64,000 nucleotides of DNA from contig NC_071391.1 of assembly GCF_022682495.2 (NCBI RefSeq), positions 42,809,998-42,873,997 of the forward strand, in the 5' to 3' direction. Source of the DNA: Desmodus rotundus (taxonomy: Eukaryota > Chordata > Mammalia > Chiroptera > Phyllostomidae). The notes beneath the pieces were generated by a model that was not told the DNA's origin, did not search any database, and worked only from the letters and a program-made list of their open reading frames with translations. This document shows positions 59,719 through 64,000 of this stretch, piece by piece. Position numbers and translations under genes: made by a program. The stretch's first letter is position 1. Each line of letters starts with the position of its first letter.

Positions 59719-60335
59719 GCCGCTCCCAGCCCAACCTGGCTATCAAGAAGGACACTGGGAAGGGCAGTCCCAGGGTGGGGGAGATCGGACATGGGACATC
59801 CCTTGCCACCTGCCCTCTGGCTTGGGCTCCTTTTCCCTGGCTGGGGCCTGACACCAATTTTGCCCACACTGCTGTGGGTAGGGAGGAGGCCTGTAGGCCC
59901 AGCAGCTGCTGCCCTGTCCCTTATCTTCCTGGACACTGGGCTTCATTCCCAGATCTTTTCCTTCCACTCCACAGCCAAAGGCTATGACAAAACTACTCCC
60001 TGGCCAATGGCATCACTCCTCAGGCCTATCCCCAGCTCCTGGGGTGTGCCCCCTGACCAATGGCAGAGCCTCAAAAGGCCCTGTCAGCCAATGGCAGCTC
60101 TTCTTGGGCTCCTCTGGGCCAATGATGTTGCCTCCAATACCCTTCGTCCCTCCTCTATGCGTGCCCATTGCAGAGAAAGGGACTGGGACCAAGGGGGTGG
60201 GAAAAATGGGGAGGCCCATTTCTGGCCCTGCATCTAAATGGGCCTCCCCTCACCTACTCACCCAGTTTAACTGTGCTTAGAGCCCTGGAAGATTGGGACC
60301 TAGCACTAGGAATAAACCTTTCATAAAAGCAGGCC
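59719..60335 (+). terminator. ARFIP2 3' UTR and polyadenylation signal
   Basis: About 600 bases of 3' UTR ending with AATAAA at 60311-60316. It contains four CCAAT boxes at 60004-60123 (see findings). Confidence 0.75.
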
Positions 60336-62419
60336 CAGTGAGGTCAATTTGTGGGTGACTCTAGGAGGGCGGGCTGGGTGGAGAAATGCTCAGTCTAATA
60401 ATACATCAAAATCTTATAAAATCTGAAGAGCTGGGGCCAGAAAACGAAAGTCACAGATTTCAGGAACAGTCTGAGAACCTACTCCTCCCCGAGGCCCAGC
60501 TGAAGCCAAAGCTTTATTTGCCCTTTAGGCCAGCACCAAGGTAGCTGTGGATCTTAAGAGCACAGGACCCGAGGGGGTCAGATCCCCTGACCTTCATCAT
60601 GCATTCATTCATACAGCAGATATTTACTGAGTGCTTTTACTTGCCTGGCACTGCACTAGACCCTGGGGAAACATCAGTGAATAAAACATGGTCCCTTCCC
60701 ACAGTGCTTATGGCCTAGTGAGGGAATGGAGACAAGTAACCAGGCAACTACAATACAGTGATAAGTACTAGGATAGAGAAGTACAGGGAGCTTTGGGAGC
60801 ACAGAGAAGGGGCAACTAGCCTATAGGGGTGGAGGTGGGCATGTCCATGTGAAAGCTGAGATTAAAGGGTGAGGAGAGAGCTAGAAAGAGTAGGGGAAAG
60901 AACATCCTAGGCTGAGGCTAATACATGAAGGTCCTGAATAGGAATCCAGAGGAATTGAGTTTGATGAGTGAAAGATAAACGGGAAGTGGCTAGGAGAAGA
61001 CTACAGAGGTTAGGTATTATAGTAAGAGATCATGGTAGGCCTTTTCACACCAATTAAGGACTTTTGCCCTTTGGAGAAGGGGAACTGTGATGCCTTTTCA
61101 GCAGAAGTTTGACGCATAGGAGAACTCTAGGATTGAGGAAAGTAGTCCTTGTGAGGCTTAAAACTGTAACACAGACCCCAGTTCCCTTATATTGGCTAGT
61201 CTAGTAGCTCTAGCCCAACCTCCAAAGCAAGCTACGAATCCTGTCTGAGGTGCATCATAAGCACTGGAGCACTTGTTCTGGGTGCCTGGACTCAGGTGGA
61301 TAAGAGGTTGGGGTAGTTTCCAGGGCCCTTGCTGCACCCAGGTGTTGAGCCCAAATATGAACCTCATCTGAGAGGAGAAAGCTCGCCAGCAGCACTTTAA
61401 TTTAGAGCCCAGGTACCATCACATCTGCTCCTTAGCTGAGGACAGCTCCAGAGTGTTACAACATTCTCCCCTACCTGTGTGGAGGGCGGGAGGAAAGGGA
61501 CAACCCAGTCAGCAGATTTTTGTAGCACTGAGATCCAGCAGCAGCCCAATTTTGCCCTTTGTCACAGATACTGCATCTGCCAGGCAGGTTTTCCTGGGCT
61601 TTGGTCAGCTTGCAGTCATCTGACTGGAGCTTGATTATTTGGGGAGGGGTTGTCCCCACACAAGCTCCCCCTGCCCTTTATGAGCCACTGGGGATGAAAG
61701 GGCCTGAATCTCCAAGTGACTGGAGGCAGGACCCAAAGGCAGAGCTCAAACCCAGCTCACACCACTATCTGAGTGATCAGAGTTAACGTCTGTGGGGAGC
61801 TGGGCCCTCAGTTTCTTCCGTTGTAAAACACGGCTAATAAAAGAAGCTACCTATTAACATTATGAGAATTAAAGGAAATAATAGATGTAAAGTGATTTGT
61901 TATGTGTCTGGCACAATATAAACACTCAGTCTCTGTTAACTGTTATTATAATTTTTATTAATTTCCATGGGGCTGCTTTTCCACAATGTGATGATTCTGA
62001 GAATTGCTCTGGTCTTCGGAGTGTGGAAGGGAGTAAGTAGCTGGATGTCTGAACCACTGAACCATAATTTCCTCGCAGAGGGAGAGCCGGGCGACTACGG
62101 CCCAATGAAGTCCCCCACCCCCCTTTTTTTACTCCATTAGCCCCTTCCAGAGCTCTGGGTACCGCACTAACACCTTGGGGCCCTTCGTCGCCCAGAGTTC
62201 CCTGCGAGATACAGATGATTTCTGTTTCCCATGATCCACACTAGCATATTCCATAGTTGCCCCCCAGAGAGCCGGGAAGGGCACCTCCAGGAGGCAGCCT
62301 GGACTGACTCCCAGAGTCCGAACTCCCTGCTGTCCAGCTTGCCTTTTCCTGACAGAGCCTCATCCCGGTCTCTGAGACTTACTGTGCCTCCCTGCCCTGG
62401 AGCCATCGGGAGACAGAGG
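60336..62419. other. ARFIP2-TRIM3 intergenic region, ancient repeat and MIR
   Basis: 60590-61160 is the ancient repeat family copy ('gatatttactgagtgcttttacttgcctggcactgcactagaccctggggaaac'). About 61790-61940 is MIR-like. No gene seen. Confidence 0.55.
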
Positions 62420-62443
62420 CAGCTGGCGGGGATTTGGGACCAA

Positions 62444-62478
62444 GGATCCGGGATCCGGCATCCGGGATCCGGGATCCG
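62444..62478. repeat. 7-bp tandem repeat GGATCCG, five units
   Basis: Five consecutive heptamers GGATCCG with one variant (third unit GCATCCG), at the upstream edge of the TRIM3 CpG island. Confidence 0.95.
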
Positions 62479-62639
62479 GCCTCTAGCTCCCCAGCCCGCC
62501 TGCAGAGGCAGTTCTTGTTGGAGGCTTAGCGGGGGTAGGGGGAGCAGTGCCGAGGGGGCGGGGAGGGCGGGGCCTGTGGTGGGGGGGGCGGGGCGTGGGT
62601 GGGGCTTAAGCCCTAGAGCCGCCTCTTCCCCCCCCTCCC

Positions 62640-62847
62640 GCTGGTCTGCAGCCTGGCCCCGGCCCCTCCTTCCGGCCTGGGCGGTGGGTCCGGCGGCAGC
62701 GACGGCGCGAGGACTAGGGAGGCGCGGGACGTGGGGCGGCGCCGCAGGCAGGGCTGGGCGGACTGGCGCTGGCAGCGGGGGCAGCACCGCGGGCCCCTCT
62801 GAGCGGCCGCAGTCCGGGCCTTGGCCCTCCCATCCTACTCCGCCGCG
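62640..62847 (+). other. TRIM3: Probable non-coding first exon of TRIM3
   Basis: CpG-rich segment ending CGCCGCG then GTGAGTGTG (GT at 62848-62849), a textbook donor. TRIM3 is a RING E3 ligase with B-box, coiled coil, filamin and NHL repeats. None of these is encoded before 64000, so the identification rests on gene order only. The 5' limit is approximate. Confidence 0.55.
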
Positions 62848-64000
62848 GTGAGTGTGACGGGCGGCCCACCGGGTGCGTTTGTATCTCTGTCTGCCCTGGT
62901 CTGGGGTCGGGTCCGAGCGGCTGTGTGTCTGTCCGAGCATCTGTGGGTGGTGGCACAAATGCTTTTCAAAATCTGTGACTGTCTCTGTCCATGTGAGGCG
63001 TGTCCACGTCCGTGGGAGCAGTGGGGGGATTCCTCGGGCTGTGTCTTCTCACGTGAGGTCCATGTTTGAGGGGAGCAGACGCGGGTGGAAGGGTGATGGT
63101 TCCTTGGAGAAGCGCGGGGTTTGCGAGCGTGTATGTTGGCGGAGGGTGTCAAATGTTGCGGCCGAGGGTGGTGGTGGGGGACGGGGGAGATTGCTGAGTG
63201 GGACTCTGAAATTTAGTGGCCCAGCTTGTCTGAAGGGTCCCTTTCTCTCTGGTGCAGACACTTCTACCCCTTGCCCGCTCCCTCCTCCGCCCCTTCATCC
63301 TCCTCAGGCACCAAAAGGCCCACCAGCCGGGATGGAGGACACTCTTTCCTCCTCTAACATTGCTCCCTGGACAGGAAGCTTCATTGGGAGGCTGTTTCTT
63401 GTAGCAAAGGACTCCCCCACCACCCACCCCCGGCTCCCCTGCAGCCTGGGCTGTGCCTGGAGGACCCCGGGCCCCACCCTGGCCTGGCCTTCTCCCTTCT
63501 GGACTTGGCTACAGATCCTGAGCTATAAACCTGCAGGGACAGATGGTTGCAGGTTGGAGGGGCAGGCTGCTCCCCAGGGAGGTCATTCTGACTGAAGGCA
63601 GGCCCTGGGCTTGTTCGTGGTGTGGGGTCTCTTGTGTGGTCAGCACGAAGGCAGGATTGGCACCAGTAAGAAGATGAGATCTGGGAAGTTGGAGCAGGTA
63701 CAGAGGTCTTTTTCACAGATCTGTCCCTGCCTGTCTGTCCAGCTCACCAGTGCCCATTCATCCCCTAAGCAGGGCTCTGATTTACTGCAGAATTAGAGTC
63801 AGAGCTGCAGGCCTGACAGGTGCCCTGCCTCTCTTGGCTTGTATGCCTCCAGTGACAGAGTACTTACTACCTTCTCTTGTGAGAAAGCTTCTTTGTGTTA
63901 AGTGGAAGTCTTTTTCCTTGGAGCTTTTCTCAATTATCTTGTTATTGCCTTTGCTTTTGCCTTCCTTTCTGGTGATAGGGAACTGCAGTGATTTAAACAT
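62848..64000 (+). other. Presumed TRIM3 first intron, runs off the window
   Basis: GC-rich at first, then ordinary sequence. I see no RING Cys/His pattern or other coding signature on the plus strand; the long frames are GC-driven. Confidence 0.5.

Larger units (their letters stand above)
62420..62900 (+). promoter_or_regulatory. CpG island, probable TRIM3 promoter
   Basis: Very GC- and CpG-rich, with repeated GC boxes (GGGGCGGGGAGGGCGGGGCC near 62555 and GGGGCGGGGCG near 62585) and no TATA box. It sits 2.1 kb past the ARFIP2 poly(A) signal on the same strand, where TRIM3 starts in human. Confidence 0.75.

Noticed and set aside
62167..62958. Minus-strand frame of 263 codons and plus-strand frame of 206 codons
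   Set aside because: Both sit in the CpG island. Pro/Arg/Gly/Ala-rich low-complexity translations are expected there; no domain and no splice or UTR context.
62873..63595. Plus-strand 240-codon frame past the presumed TRIM3 first exon
   Set aside because: It lies downstream of the presumed first-exon donor, lacks a RING Cys/His pattern, and is GC-driven low-complexity sequence.
1..64000. CRISPR arrays, toxin-antitoxin pairs, phage or operon-like clusters
   Set aside because: All gene signals are spliced mammalian genes; repeats are SINE, LINE and simple repeats, with no spaced direct repeats of the CRISPR type.

Overview
The window is mammalian nuclear DNA, almost certainly from a bat. It has multi-exon genes with GT-AG introns, CpG-rich promoters, MIR/L2/L1 relics, and at least nine copies of the tRNA-derived VES SINE ('gtggctcagtggattgag...' head, 'gtcagggcacatgcctgggtt' core, CT-rich tail, A-rich end). 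Several VES copies have clear target-site duplications. VES is known only from bats. The genes match the order of human chromosome 11p15.4, seen here in the opposite orientation: DNHD1 (-), TIMM10B (-), ARFIP2 (+), TRIM3 (+).

Layout. Positions 1-6000 are old antisense L1 material with one VES SINE, lying in a DNHD1 intron. From 7768 to 44527 (minus strand) I could chain 26 coding exons of DNHD1, the dynein heavy chain domain protein. The reading phase is kept across every junction, which gives 2604 codons plus one base. The chain covers the N-terminal tail, the linker and AAA1, AAA2 and AAA3. The rest (AAA4-6, stalk, C-terminus) lies beyond position 1. One 2887-bp exon carries the end of the linker plus AAA1 and AAA2; the other exons are 40-814 bp. 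Introns at 24.5-31.5 kb and 35-43 kb are full of L1, VES and MIR.

Positions 45.2-54.4 kb are intergenic: a 5'-truncated L1 with a target-site duplication, an 82-bp perfect tandem duplication and several old repeats. TIMM10B (54626-55325, minus, 102 aa, complete) and ARFIP2 (plus, coding 56448-59718, 341 aa, complete) diverge from a shared CpG-rich promoter of a few hundred bases. ARFIP2 ends at about 60.33 kb. A second CpG island at 62.4-62.9 kb holds a non-coding first exon, most likely that of TRIM3, whose coding exons lie past position 64000.

The genes are functionally unrelated neighbours: a degenerate dynein-like protein (known in sperm flagella), a mitochondrial inner-membrane import chaperone, an ARF/ARL1/RAC1-binding BAR protein of the Golgi, and a neuronal ubiquitin ligase. 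No bacterial-type operon, CRISPR array, phage or other new multi-gene system was seen. The observations most worth a second look are the lost catalytic residues in AAA1 of DNHD1, the giant exon, a retrocopy inserted in a MIR, four regularly spaced CCAAT boxes in the ARFIP2 3' UTR, and the young VES and L1 insertions.
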